A stretch of 16,262 nucleotides of DNA from X23 sp050251575 (GCA_050251575.1 JBFWMP010000052.1:1-16262); one strand, 5' to 3'; counted from the stretch's first letter, positions 6,016 through 13,457 are shown. The notes: generated by a model from the sequence alone, not told the origin. Numbers and translations are program-made.

Positions 6016-6095
6016 GGTGTTCCCCCTTCTACATTCCTATAGGTATTTTTATAGGCATTATTCTATACAATAACTGTAGCATCAGCGTAAATTTA

Positions 6096-6221
6096 CTATT
6101 TCTGTGTTCCGCTATTATTGCCATTTTTGTTCAATTCACAGCAATCAAGCTTCTGTCCTTGAAAACTTTCACCATTTGCTTTTGCGATCTTTTGAATTAG
6201 TTTTTCAATCCATTTCAACAT
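6096..6221 (-). CDS. LDCC-motif putative metal-binding microprotein
   Basis: A 41-residue protein, MLKWIEKLIQKIAKANGESF followed by QGQKLDCCELNKNGNNSGTQ and a last Lys. The amphipathic N-terminal helix and the L-D-C-C motif match the small bacterial proteins that annotation pipelines call LDCC motif putative metal-binding protein. The two adjacent cysteines are the likely metal or thiol site. GGGAGAGGATTATAA places a good ribosome binding site before the ATG. It is the first gene of the leftward operon with lgt (80 bp downstream) and diverges from the Csp copper-storage gene. A direct-repeat pair at 6308-6328 lies upstream and may control it. Confidence 0.75.
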   Translation of the reverse strand: MLKWIEKLIQKIAKANGESFQGQKLDCCELNKNGNNSGTQK

Positions 6222-6563
6222 TTATAATCCTCTCCCTTTCTTGTGCAACAAAATACTAGTAGCAATTCCTACTAACCCTATTGTAATACTTAATTATGGA
6301 GAACCTGTGAAGATATTGCTAAGATTTTTTATATGAACCTATTTTCTTGAACAGGTTAAGGTAAACATAACAATATCTCATTATCAAAGTATTTATAGAA
6401 TAATTCTTTTATAAGTAATATATCTGGAATATACACATGGTGCAGCATATAGAAAATCTATATAGCCGTTCTATGTCAATAAAGTTTTATTATTGGTACA
6501 TATAAATATTGTTTTTGAAAATAATACTTGTGTAAAACATTATCTTGATAAGGAGGTTTTAAA
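6222..6563. other. Divergent intergenic region between the LDCC operon and csp
   Basis: 342 bp, strongly AT-rich. It holds the 11-bp repeat pair (6308-6328), a 7-3-7 palindrome ATATAGA-AAA-TCTATAT at 6447-6463 and the csp ribosome binding site AAGGAGG (6550-6556). A possible -35/-10 pair TTGAAA (6515-6520) and CATTAT (6538-6543), 17-bp spacing, would start transcription almost at the ribosome binding site, so the csp promoter is uncertain. A start-less hydrophobic reading frame ends at 6222-6224. No CsoR-like G/C repeat is present here. Confidence 0.5.
6308..6328 (-). promoter_or_regulatory. Pair of 11-bp repeats like those at 875-918
   Basis: On the plus strand TGAAGATATT (6308) and CTAAGATTTT (6319) are spaced 11 bp, reading as ATCTTAGCA and ATCTTCACA on the minus strand. 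The sequence and spacing match the repeats ahead of the methyltransferase gene. CATAAT (6291-6296 region) downstream could be the -10 of the LDCC-lgt operon. Confidence 0.35.
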
Positions 6564-6911
6564 ATGGGTGTTGTAACTAATACAACTGATAAGTACCAAA
6601 AGTGTTTAGACGCTTGTAACCAGTGTGCTCAAGCCTGTTATGAATGTTTCAAAATGTGCTTAAATGAGCCTGATGTTGGAGCAAGAAAGGCTTGTATAAG
6701 CATGTTGATCGAATGTGCAAAGATTTGTCAATTGGCATCAGCATATATGTCCATGGATGCACAATATGCAAAAGATCTTTGCAAACTTTGTGCAACTATT
6801 TGTGACAAGTGTGCTCAAGAATGTGATATGTTCAAAGATGACCATTGCAAGAAATGCGCTGATGTATGTCGCAACTGTGCTAATGAATGCAGACAAATGG
6901 CAGGAGTATAA
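6564..6911 (+). CDS. Four-helix-bundle copper-storage protein (Csp, DUF326)
   Basis: A 115-residue protein with 19 cysteines at 14, 18, 21, 25, 28, 32, 44, 51, 55, 73, 76, 80, 83, 87, 95, 98, 102, 105 and 109, mostly in CxxxC and CxxC steps along four helices. This is the hallmark of Csp proteins, whose helix-bundle core is lined with thiolates that hold many Cu(I) ions. There is no signal peptide or Tat motif, so it is cytosolic like Csp3. AAGGAGG at 6550-6556 sets the ATG. It is transcribed alone, divergent from the LDCC-lgt operon and ends in a strong hairpin. Copper binding is well supported by family; the number of bound ions cannot be read from sequence. Confidence 0.93.
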   Translation: MGVVTNTTDKYQKCLDACNQCAQACYECFKMCLNEPDVGARKACISMLIECAKICQLASAYMSMDAQYAKDLCKLCATICDKCAQECDMFKDDHCKKCADVCRNCANECRQMAGV

Positions 6912-6929
6912 ATAACAACAATAAATCAA

Positions 6930-6980
6930 GTTAAGAGAATGAAGAGGTGTGAATATATCACTTCTCTTCATTCTCTTAAC
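6930..6980. terminator. Shared hairpin between csp and the downstream lyase gene
   Basis: Perfect 17-bp stem: GTTAAGAGAATGAAGAG (6930-6946) and its complement (6964-6980), with a smaller GTGA/TCAC stem inside. It sits between two convergent genes, 19 bp after csp and 14 bp after the trans-sulfuration gene, and can act for both strands. Flanks are AT-rich but have no long T run. Confidence 0.7.
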
Positions 6981-6994
6981 TAATTAAAAGATAG

Positions 6995-8140
6995 TTAAAA
7001 ATCCTTACTTTTAAAGGCTCTGTCAAAATCAAGGATTAAATCGTCAATGTCTTCAACGCCAACAGAAACCCTGATTAGACTATCATTAATCCCTAATCTT
7101 TTCCTTTCACTCTCCGGCATAGCAGCATGCGACATTTTAACAGGATAAGAAGCGATTGTTTCAACTCCCCCAAGGCTCACCGCAACAGCTGCTAAGCTTA
7201 CATTCTTCATGAATCTGTTTGCAACTTCTGAATTTGTTGCTTTAAAAGAAAGTACAGCACCCGGTCCATCTGCCTGATCATAATGAATATCCTTTCCTAT
7301 ATGTTCTTCCAAACCTGGATAGTATACTTTCTCTACTCCACTCTGCTTTGTCAGCCATTCTGCTAACCTTATTGCATTTTTCTGCTGATAATCCATTCGA
7401 ACCTTCAGTGTTTTAAGCCCCCGTAATAAGAGCCAGCTATCCTGCGGACCCAATATAGCTCCAAATCCATTTTGAACAAAGTAGATTCTCTTAGCCAGCT
7501 CATCCCCCTTAACAACTACTAGGCCTCCCACCACATCACTGTGCCCCCCAATAAACTTTGTAGCACTGTGAATAACTATATCTGCGCCTAAATCCAGAGG
7601 TCTTTGAAGATACGGTGACATAAACGTGTTATCAACAATAACAAGTATCCCACTCTCTTTGGCAGTTTTGATTATACTTTTCAGATCGGTTATCTTGAGC
7701 AGCGGGTTTGATGGCGTCTCAAGGAATATTCCTTTCGTATTATCTTTTATACTATCTTTAATAATATCAAGGTCTGCTGTATTTACAAATGAAACCTCAA
7801 TGCCAAAGCGGTTAAAAAGCTGTGAGCATATTCTGTGGGTTCCACCATATACATCTTCACAGACAAGAAGGTGGTCTCCAGAGGAAAAGATAGAAAATAC
7901 AGAAGATGTCGCCGCCATGCCCGATGAAAATGCAAAACCCTTATCACCGCCCTCCAGTATTGCTATTGTATCTTCAAGAGCTTTCCTGGTAGGATTTCCT
8001 GATCTGGAGTAGTCAAACTCTACCTGTCTGTTTATGTCATACTGATGAAAGGTTGATACCTGATAGATTGGTATACTCAATGCACCTGTCTTTTTATCTA
8101 TCTCATTGCCATTGTGAATTAACTTCGTTCCGAATTTCAT
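6995..8140 (-). CDS. Trans-sulfuration PLP enzyme (cystathionine lyase/synthase type)
   Basis: A 381-residue fold-type I PLP enzyme of the Cys/Met metabolism family, full length. Visible landmarks are YSRSGNPTR, AFSSGMAA, ETPSNPLLKI, the cofactor aspartate in VIVDNTF (about 170), the Schiff-base lysine K195 in HSATKFIGGH, and the C-terminal SLGGVETIASYP and RVSVGVED. Members include cystathionine gamma-synthase, beta- and gamma-lyase and O-acetylhomoserine sulfhydrylase; sequence alone does not decide among them. The start ATG (8138-8140) is one base after the stop of the preceding paralogue, whose last codons supply the ribosome binding site GGGAGGAG, so translation is coupled. Third gene of the larE operon; in Bacillus subtilis a similar tandem pair, metI-metC, does synthase and lyase steps. 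Confidence 0.9.
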   Translation of the reverse strand: MKFGTKLIHNGNEIDKKTGALSIPIYQVSTFHQYDINRQVEFDYSRSGNPTRKALEDTIAILEGGDKGFAFSSGMAATSSVFSIFSSGDHLLVCEDVYGGTHRICSQLFNRFGIEVSFVNTADLDIIKDSIKDNTKGIFLETPSNPLLKITDLKSIIKTAKESGILVIVDNTFMSPYLQRPLDLGADIVIHSATKFIGGHSDVVGGLVVVKGDELAKRIYFVQNGFGAILGPQDSWLLLRGLKTLKVRMDYQQKNAIRLAEWLTKQSGVEKVYYPGLEEHIGKDIHYDQADGPGAVLSFKATNSEVANRFMKNVSLAAVAVSLGGVETIASYPVKMSHAAMPESERKRLGINDSLIRVSVGVEDIDDLILDFDRAFKSKDF

Positions 8141-8141
8141 A

Positions 8142-9296
8142 TTATTCTCCTCCCATAGCCTGATTAAGGTCTTCTATAATATCATCAACCGCTTCTATGC
8201 CCACAGATAGCCTTAGCAGTCTTTCATTCACGCCGAGCTTCCTCCGCAGTTCCTCAGGTATAGCTGAATGTGTCTGAATGATAGGGTAGGTAATAAGACT
8301 CTCCACTCCGCCTAGACTTTCAGCAAAAATAATTACTTTAACACTATTTAAAATTCTTTCAACCAAAGCAACGTCTTTAACCCTAAATGAAATCATAGAA
8401 CCAAACCCGGATGCTTGTCTTTTAGAAATCTCATAACCTTCATGTTCCGGCAATCCTACATAATATACTTTTTCAATCATCTTATGCTCACTTAACCATT
8501 TTGATATTCTCATTGCATTTGACTGCTGCTTTTCAACTCTTATTCCAAGAGTCTTTATACCCCTTAAGATCAGCCAACTATCAAAAGGAGAGAGTACTGC
8601 TCCAGTAGATTTTTGTATAAGTTTTATTCTTTCTGCCAATTCATCATTGTTTGTTACAATAAACCCTGCAAGTGTATCATTATGTCCTCCAAGGTATTTA
8701 GTACCGCTGTGCACAACAATGTCCGCCCCTAATTCAAGGGGTCTCTGATAATAGGGAGTTAAAAACGTGTTGTCTACAACCACAAGGCCTCCAAAGCTCT
8801 TGGTAACATCCACCAAAGCCTTAATATCAGAAACTTTCATCATTGGATTAGAGGGTGTCTCAACAAATATCCCTTTTGTATTTTTCTTTATACTGTCCTT
8901 TACTATATCTATATTGCCGGTATCCACATAAGAAAAATCCAAGCCGTACTTTCTGAATATCTCTTCAAACAGTCTATAGGTTCCACCATATAGATCATCA
9001 GACACAATGATATGGTCTCCTGGTGAGAACACCTTCAGTATTGTTGATATAGCAGACATTCCACTTGAAAACGCAAAACCTGCGGTGCCATTTTCAAGCC
9101 TTGCCACCGTATTCTCAAGTTCTTCTCTCGTTGGATTCTGCAACCTTGAGTAATCATAGCCTGTAGTCTGATTTAAGCCTGGATGTCCAAAAGTAGCACT
9201 CTGATAGATTGGAAAGCTTACAGCTCCCGTATGTGGATCACACCCCTTGCTGCCATGAACAAGTATTGTATCGTATTTTTTATTAATACTTTGCAT
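8142..9296 (-). CDS. Trans-sulfuration PLP enzyme (cystathionine synthase/lyase type)
   Basis: A 384-residue paralogue of the following gene, with the same family landmarks: YDYSRLQNPTREELE, AFSSGMSAI, ETPSNPMMKV, VVVDNTF (about 175), Schiff-base lysine K200 in HSGTKYLGGHND, and ESLGGVESLITYP near the end. The two proteins are clearly related but diverged throughout, so the duplication is old and the pair probably does different steps (for example gamma-synthase and lyase). The specific reaction is not resolved. AAAGGAGAG lies 9 nt before the ATG at 9294-9296, inside a 21-bp duplication that also covers the stop of larE. Second gene of the larE operon. Confidence 0.9.
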   Translation of the reverse strand: MQSINKKYDTILVHGSKGCDPHTGAVSFPIYQSATFGHPGLNQTTGYDYSRLQNPTREELENTVARLENGTAGFAFSSGMSAISTILKVFSPGDHIIVSDDLYGGTYRLFEEIFRKYGLDFSYVDTGNIDIVKDSIKKNTKGIFVETPSNPMMKVSDIKALVDVTKSFGGLVVVDNTFLTPYYQRPLELGADIVVHSGTKYLGGHNDTLAGFIVTNNDELAERIKLIQKSTGAVLSPFDSWLILRGIKTLGIRVEKQQSNAMRISKWLSEHKMIEKVYYVGLPEHEGYEISKRQASGFGSMISFRVKDVALVERILNSVKVIIFAESLGGVESLITYPIIQTHSAIPEELRRKLGVNERLLRLSVGIEAVDDIIEDLNQAMGGE

Positions 9297-9298
9297 TC

Positions 9299-9340
9299 CT
9301 TAGGACTCTCCTTTCATTACTTAGGACTCTCTTTTATAGT
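9299..9340. repeat. 21-bp tandem duplication at the larE stop
   Basis: CTTAGGACTCTC occurs at 9299-9310 and 9320-9331, with similar flanks giving a 21-bp period. The repeat carries the larE stop codon (9317-9319) and the ribosome binding site of the next gene, so a local duplication probably shaped this junction. Confidence 0.6.
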
Positions 9341-10138
9341 TTCATTCATACTGCCTGTTCTATATCCCTTTAAATCAAGTGCAGTATATATAAATCCTAT
9401 CCTTTTAAATTCTTCATTTACCTTGTCCATCATCTGTTCATCGAAAAACTTGCTGCGTTCATGAAAAGAAACCTCAATCCTTGCAATATCTCCGTGGTGG
9501 CGTACCCGTACCTGTTTAAAACCTAAATCCAATAGGTACTGCTCTGCTCTATCCACCATCTCAAGCTTTTCTTTGGTTATTTTCTGTCCATATGGAAATC
9601 TTGATGAAAGACAAGCAAAAGCCGGCTTGTCCCATGTACTCAAGCCTAACTCCCTTGATAAAGTTCTGATATCTTCTTTCGTCATTCCTACTTCCTTTAA
9701 AGGACTGACAACCCCCAGCTCACTTACTGCATGTAAACCAGGCCTATAATCTCCCAGATCATCCACGTTAGAACCATCAGCCATGAAATCAAGTCCATTT
9801 TCTTTAGCTATCTTACCTATTTTGGAGAATAGCTCATGTTTACAAAAGTAGCATCTATTTACGGGGTTCTCTGAAAACCCTTCTATTTCAAGCTCTTCAG
9901 ACACAATAGTGATGTGCTTGATATGATTTTCAGACGTAAAGTTAACAGCCTCTTTATACTCTCTCTCCGGATAGGTGGACGAGCGTGCTGTTACAGCAGT
10001 GACCCTATCTTCTAACACATCATGTGCTACCTTCAAAAGAAATGTACTATCAACACCCCCGGAATATGCTATCGCAATACTACCCATTTCTATTAAATTT
10101 AATTTTAACTTCATGAATTTTTCTCTCAACTCTCTCAT
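9317..10138 (-). CDS. larE: LarE-type ATP-dependent sulfur transferase
   Basis: A 273-residue PP-loop enzyme: the SGGVDS loop at 26-31 binds ATP, TARSSTYPEREY follows, NRCYFCKHELF gives Cys96 and Cys99, and KPAFACLSSRFPYG gives Cys176. LarE adenylates the pyridinium-dicarboxylate precursor of the nickel-pincer cofactor and thiolates it. In Lactobacillus plantarum LarE the conserved Cys176 is sacrificed; other LarE proteins use three cysteines to hold a 4Fe-4S cluster that transfers sulfide. The CxxC plus Cys176 arrangement here points to the cluster type. I chose the ATG at 10136-10138, preceded by GGAGTGAT; an ATG 39 bp earlier lacks a ribosome binding site. It heads an operon with two trans-sulfuration enzymes; larA, larB and larC are not in the window. 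Confidence 0.88.
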   Translation of the reverse strand: MRELREKFMKLKLNLIEMGSIAIAYSGGVDSTFLLKVAHDVLEDRVTAVTARSSTYPEREYKEAVNFTSENHIKHITIVSEELEIEGFSENPVNRCYFCKHELFSKIGKIAKENGLDFMADGSNVDDLGDYRPGLHAVSELGVVSPLKEVGMTKEDIRTLSRELGLSTWDKPAFACLSSRFPYGQKITKEKLEMVDRAEQYLLDLGFKQVRVRHHGDIARIEVSFHERSKFFDEQMMDKVNEEFKRIGFIYTALDLKGYRTGSMNETIKESPK

Positions 10139-10198
10139 ATCACTCCGTACCTTTCCCCTAATTTTAAACCTTATCATAGTATTCGCATCTGTTTAGTT

Positions 10199-10240
10199 AT
10201 ATATTAATATATTGAAGTGAAATCGTCAACATATTAATAT
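10199..10240. promoter_or_regulatory. Two AT palindromes around the larE promoter
   Basis: ATATATTAATATAT (10199-10212) is a perfect palindrome covering the -10, and ATATTAATAT (10231-10240) lies just upstream of the -35. Their centres are 30 bp apart, close to three helical turns, as expected for two dimers on one DNA face. In an AT-rich genome chance is possible. Confidence 0.3.
10201..10229 (-). promoter_or_regulatory. Sigma-A promoter of the larE operon
   Basis: On the minus strand TTGACG (10224-10229), a 17-bp spacer and TAATAT (10201-10206). Initiation near 10194 would give a leader of about 56 nt before the chosen larE start. No S-box or T-box leader is present. Confidence 0.6.
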
Positions 10241-10338
10241 TTATATACTTAATCAAGGTTCTTCTGATAAGCAGAGTTCTTAGCTTCAGAGGGAATTTTT
10301 ACTCTTCAGGTACATGTAGTGGCGGTTAGTCATTGGAT

Positions 10339-10395
10339 AAAAAAAGCAGAGTCATCTGTATCCCAAGGGTGTACCTTTCAAGCACAGATGGCTCT
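10339..10395 (-). terminator. Intrinsic terminator of the spore cortex hydrolase gene
   Basis: Read leftward, AGAGCCATCTGT (10384-10395) pairs with the arm at 10348-10359 (one G-U type pair), with a small AAGG/CCTT stem in the loop, and is followed by seven T (A run 10339-10345 on plus). It lies 58 bp after the stop of the LysM-GH18 gene. It also insulates larE from read-through. Confidence 0.8.
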
Positions 10396-10452
10396 ATCTG
10401 AACTTTAAAATTCTATTTATTCATTATCTTGAATAAAAAAGTAATCATTTTC

Positions 10453-11733
10453 TTATAATACTTTTTCAATATTATATAATGCTTGCAATACAAGCCAGTT
10501 CTGAGGGAAGTATCGACCTATTGTCCAATAACTTACACCTCCAAGATTATATTCATTCACCAACCTTAGTTTAGCATCTATACTTCTTGCATCTTCAAAC
10601 CAAACTACATGCTGCTTGCGATTTGTATCATAATAGTTATAAAATGGTGATTGTGAAACAGGATCATATTGAATAGCAGCCCTGACTCTTGCAGCCTGTT
10701 CTACCGCCTCTACATTACCTAGTGTCCTCGCTTGTGTTCCACGTACAAATGGAAGTGTCCAGTCATAGCCATAATTGGGTATGCCCATAAGAATCTTTTC
10801 ACGAGGGATAGCAGTCACTGCATAATTCAAAACTCTTCGGACCTCATTAAGAGGCGCCACTGCTAAAGGAGGTCCTGCTGTATAGCCCCATTCATAAGTC
10901 ATTAATATCACATGATCTACTAACGCACCATGTACCGGATAATCATGTGCCTCATACAGCAAGCCTCTTTGATCAGCAGAAATCTTCGGTGCAAGCGCCG
11001 TGCTGACAGTATAGCCTAAACTATGAAGCCTTTGTACAATTTTTCTTAAAAAGTTATTATAGTCTTCTCTGTTTTCAGGATAGATATATTCAAAATCGAT
11101 ATCCAATCCATAATAATTTTTAGTCCTCAAGATTTCGATAACATTATTAATCAATGTTTCCTGTACTTCATTATTTGTTAGAATAGCTCTAGCTATATCA
11201 CTGTTGAAACCGCCTCCCGGTTCTAAGTTTGTAATAACCATAAGCGGTGCAACATTTGCTTCTCTTGCTGCTTGGATTAAAGGAGTATCATTTACCGTGC
11301 CTAAACTGCCATCAGCACTGACTTCGTAACTGAATATAGCCAGATACGTTAAGTATGGCAGCGTTTTTCTTAATACTTCCATATTTATATTGGGAAATGC
11401 ATATCCGTTCACTTTTATGGTTCCTAGCTTTTGGGTTCTCGGTGGTATCGTAATAATTTGACCGGGAGATATCTGTGCCGGATTAGTAATTTGTGGATTA
11501 GCTTCTAAAATTGCCGGTACTGTTACCCCGTAATCTCTGGCTATTGCATAAAGGGATTGCCCGGGGGCTACCCTGTGCTGCCTGGTTCCTTCAAGAATTA
11601 CCAATGTCTGTCCTACTACAAGTTGTCCCGGATCAGCAAGTTCATTATCAGCAATAATCTTATCTGGCGAAACTCTATATAGACGTGCTATACCATAAAC
11701 ACTTTCACCTTGTCTTACAACATGAATAATCAA
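10453..11733 (-). CDS. LysM-LysM-GH18 spore cortex-lytic glycosylase (SleL/YaaH-like)
   Basis: A 426-residue protein with two N-terminal LysM repeats (about 3-48 and 52-97, each with the GQxL/Y..IA..Y pattern) that bind peptidoglycan, then a glycoside hydrolase 18 barrel. The catalytic DxDxE motif is YGLDIDFEYIYPE with D211, D213 and E215; GIPNYGYDW and GVSYWTIGRYFPQN are the other family landmarks. SleL/YaaH-type enzymes cut cortex peptidoglycan containing muramic delta-lactam during spore germination, working after other lytic enzymes. There is no signal peptide, as usual for forespore- or mother-cell-made spore proteins. The start is TTG at 11731-11733 after GGTGTGAGG; no ATG fits. Transcribed alone, with a terminator downstream. 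A TTGCAT/TATTTT-like promoter is possible upstream but could equally be a sporulation promoter. Confidence 0.9.
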   Translation of the reverse strand: MIIHVVRQGESVYGIARLYRVSPDKIIADNELADPGQLVVGQTLVILEGTRQHRVAPGQSLYAIARDYGVTVPAILEANPQITNPAQISPGQIITIPPRTQKLGTIKVNGYAFPNINMEVLRKTLPYLTYLAIFSYEVSADGSLGTVNDTPLIQAAREANVAPLMVITNLEPGGGFNSDIARAILTNNEVQETLINNVIEILRTKNYYGLDIDFEYIYPENREDYNNFLRKIVQRLHSLGYTVSTALAPKISADQRGLLYEAHDYPVHGALVDHVILMTYEWGYTAGPPLAVAPLNEVRRVLNYAVTAIPREKILMGIPNYGYDWTLPFVRGTQARTLGNVEAVEQAARVRAAIQYDPVSQSPFYNYYDTNRKQHVVWFEDARSIDAKLRLVNEYNLGGVSYWTIGRYFPQNWLVLQALYNIEKVL

Positions 11734-11899
11734 AAAACCTCACACCTTTCATAAAATACTCTTATAATCCAATATATGCAACTATATAGAAAAGAGATAC
11801 TGTAAACCTATGAATTGTTAGAATCGGGTGCAAGATGAACCGCATAATGACACAAACTTAGACTCTTTCAGCACTTTCGGACAGTTCCGACTAGAACCG

Positions 11900-13261
11900 T
11901 TATCTTCTATTAGTCTTTAGTCTAGACTTTTTATGCTGACTAACATAATGGGATACCAGATAGCTAACCGAATAAAAAATTACCAATATCAAGCCTGCCG
12001 CCAGTCCTGCTCCCTGTCCCGGAATGAGCGGCATACTCGCGATAATACCTAACAATAAAGCTATTGCAATCCAGGAAGTATAGGGATATCCCGCAAGCTG
12101 GCATTTTCCTTTTGGTGGGCAGCCGTTGCACTTTCTAAACTTGTAGTGCGTAGCAAGAATAACAACATACGTAAATAACAACGAAAAACCACCTGAACTT
12201 ACAAGAAACAGATATATCTGTCGAGGCAAAATAATAGAAAGAGCAAGCCCCATCAGCATTGCCATGCCTGAAAAAATGATTCCTTTATACGGCACATCCC
12301 CATGATCTTTAACCCATGCCGGTGCATAACCTTCTTGTGCTAACGAGCGTATCATTCTACCCAAGCCAAAAGTAGCCGCCAGCATAGTAGATAGTATGGC
12401 AGTTACCAGAATAACATTAATTGCACTTGCCGCCCAATTTATTCCCTTTAGTTCTAATGCTGCAACAAAAGGACTTACTTCCTCCGATAATCCTGCCGTA
12501 GGAATTAGCGGTAATAAAAATGCAATTGCAGTTGTATATAAACCCACCAATCCCAAGACAGTGTATCCGATTGCTTTTGGTACTGTACGATGAGGGTCGG
12601 CAGTTTCTGAAGCTGCTAATCCAATAACCTCAAAGCCTGCATAGGTAAACATCACAATTAACATACTTCCTGCTATTCCTGATATCCCCGTTGGGAGTAA
12701 CGGTTCATTAGTTAATGCACCTGCTCCGACAGGCGGTCTTCCTGGAATGAACCCCGCTACTAGCGCTAGCCCTAATACAACAAAGCCCACAATTGCCAAT
12801 AATTTGACTGCCGCTAATCCGCTTTCTAATTTACTGAGACGATCCGCACCTAGTAGATTCATAAGGGTAATAATTACGACGATACCGGAACCTAATACCG
12901 GCACAGATAATTGAGGAAACCATATCCTTAAAAATACAGAAACGGCAGCAGCTTCACTAGACATTGCCAATATCAGACCGGTCCAATATACCCAGCCTAC
13001 AATAAATCCTGCTCCAGGCCCGAAAGCTCGCTGTGCAAATGTACGAAAGGAACCCGGGTCTGCATCTGCTACAGTCATTTCTGAAAGTGCAAAAAGTATC
13101 AGATAGACTAATCCTCCGCCAAGAACATATGATAGAAGTATCGCAGGACCGGCAGCACGTATTGCAATCCCCGCACCTAAAAAGAAGGAACCTCCAACAA
13201 CAGTACCTAATGCCATCATAGCAAGTCCTCCTGAAGATACACCTTTTTCTTTATGCTTCAT
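11900..13261 (-). CDS. APC-family amino-acid permease
   Basis: A 453-residue integral membrane protein with about 12 helices and the amino acid-polyamine-organocation fold. Helix 1 has the unwound substrate-binding motif GTVVGGSFFLGAG (about 19-31), and helix 6 has FTYAGFEVIGLAASETADPH (about 205-224), the usual APC signature before a conserved loop. The substrate cannot be read, but sequence style fits a neutral or cationic amino-acid transporter. An unusual feature is a cysteine cluster, C378, C381 and C387 (FRKCNGCPPKGKCQLAG), in the loop before the last two helices. AAGGAGAG precedes the ATG. It diverges from cooS; a 14-bp palindrome lies 30 bp upstream of its start. No lipid-linked or enzymatic partner gene is adjacent. 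Confidence 0.88.
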   Translation of the reverse strand: MKHKEKGVSSGGLAMMALGTVVGGSFFLGAGIAIRAAGPAILLSYVLGGGLVYLILFALSEMTVADADPGSFRTFAQRAFGPGAGFIVGWVYWTGLILAMSSEAAAVSVFLRIWFPQLSVPVLGSGIVVIITLMNLLGADRLSKLESGLAAVKLLAIVGFVVLGLALVAGFIPGRPPVGAGALTNEPLLPTGISGIAGSMLIVMFTYAGFEVIGLAASETADPHRTVPKAIGYTVLGLVGLYTTAIAFLLPLIPTAGLSEEVSPFVAALELKGINWAASAINVILVTAILSTMLAATFGLGRMIRSLAQEGYAPAWVKDHGDVPYKGIIFSGMAMLMGLALSIILPRQIYLFLVSSGGFSLLFTYVVILATHYKFRKCNGCPPKGKCQLAGYPYTSWIAIALLLGIIASMPLIPGQGAGLAAGLILVIFYSVSYLVSHYVSQHKKSRLKTNRR

Positions 13262-13290
13262 TTATCTCTCTCCTTAAAATTAAAATGCTA

Positions 13291-13304
13291 TTTGAATATT
13301 CAAA
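13291..13304. promoter_or_regulatory. Palindrome TTTGAATATTCAAA in the permease/cooS intergenic region
   Basis: A perfect 14-bp palindrome 30 bp upstream of the permease start and about 200 bp before cooS. It overlaps a TTGAAT that could be a -35 on either strand, so it is a candidate operator for the permease. The regulator is unknown. Confidence 0.35.
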
Positions 13305-13457
13305 AAATTTCATTCAATATACTATAATCCCCAGTGATTCCCGTTATTAATAGTATTATATAAATCCCCTAAAGAATACATAAGAGCAAAATCAGAGAAA
13401 AACATAGGGACGGATATTTCTCATTTTCCAATATATTAGGTATTTTTAAATGCTTCA

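Noticed and set aside
6222..6293. Hydrophobic minus-strand frame LSITIGLVGIATSILLHKKG ending next to the LDCC start
   Set aside because: There is no start codon or ribosome binding site after the preceding stop; at most it is a remnant of a small membrane peptide.
6447..6463. ATATAGA-AAA-TCTATAT palindrome upstream of csp as an operator
   Set aside because: A 7-bp arm of A/T-rich sequence is expected by chance in such DNA, and it is not placed near a convincing promoter.
10286..10333. Minus-strand 15-residue ORF MTNRHYMYLKSKNSL between terminator and larE promoter
   Set aside because: It has no ribosome binding site and starts right after a terminator T run. The sequence looks vaguely familiar from clostridial intergenic DNA, so a conservation search could revive it.
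10139..10338. Possible S-box, T-box or other riboswitch ahead of the larE-trans-sulfuration operon
   Set aside because: No conserved core, terminator/antiterminator pair or long leader is present between the promoter and larE.
11818..11916. Minus-strand frame with NCPKVLKESKFVSLCGSSC downstream of the permease
   Set aside because: It has three cysteines and a protein-like look, but no start codon; it overlaps the permease end and no family was recognised.
13401..13420. CATAGGGACGG motif upstream of cooS, like ends of IS200/REP-type elements in Firmicutes
   Set aside because: Only a short single match with no partner copy, hairpin or transposase in the window.
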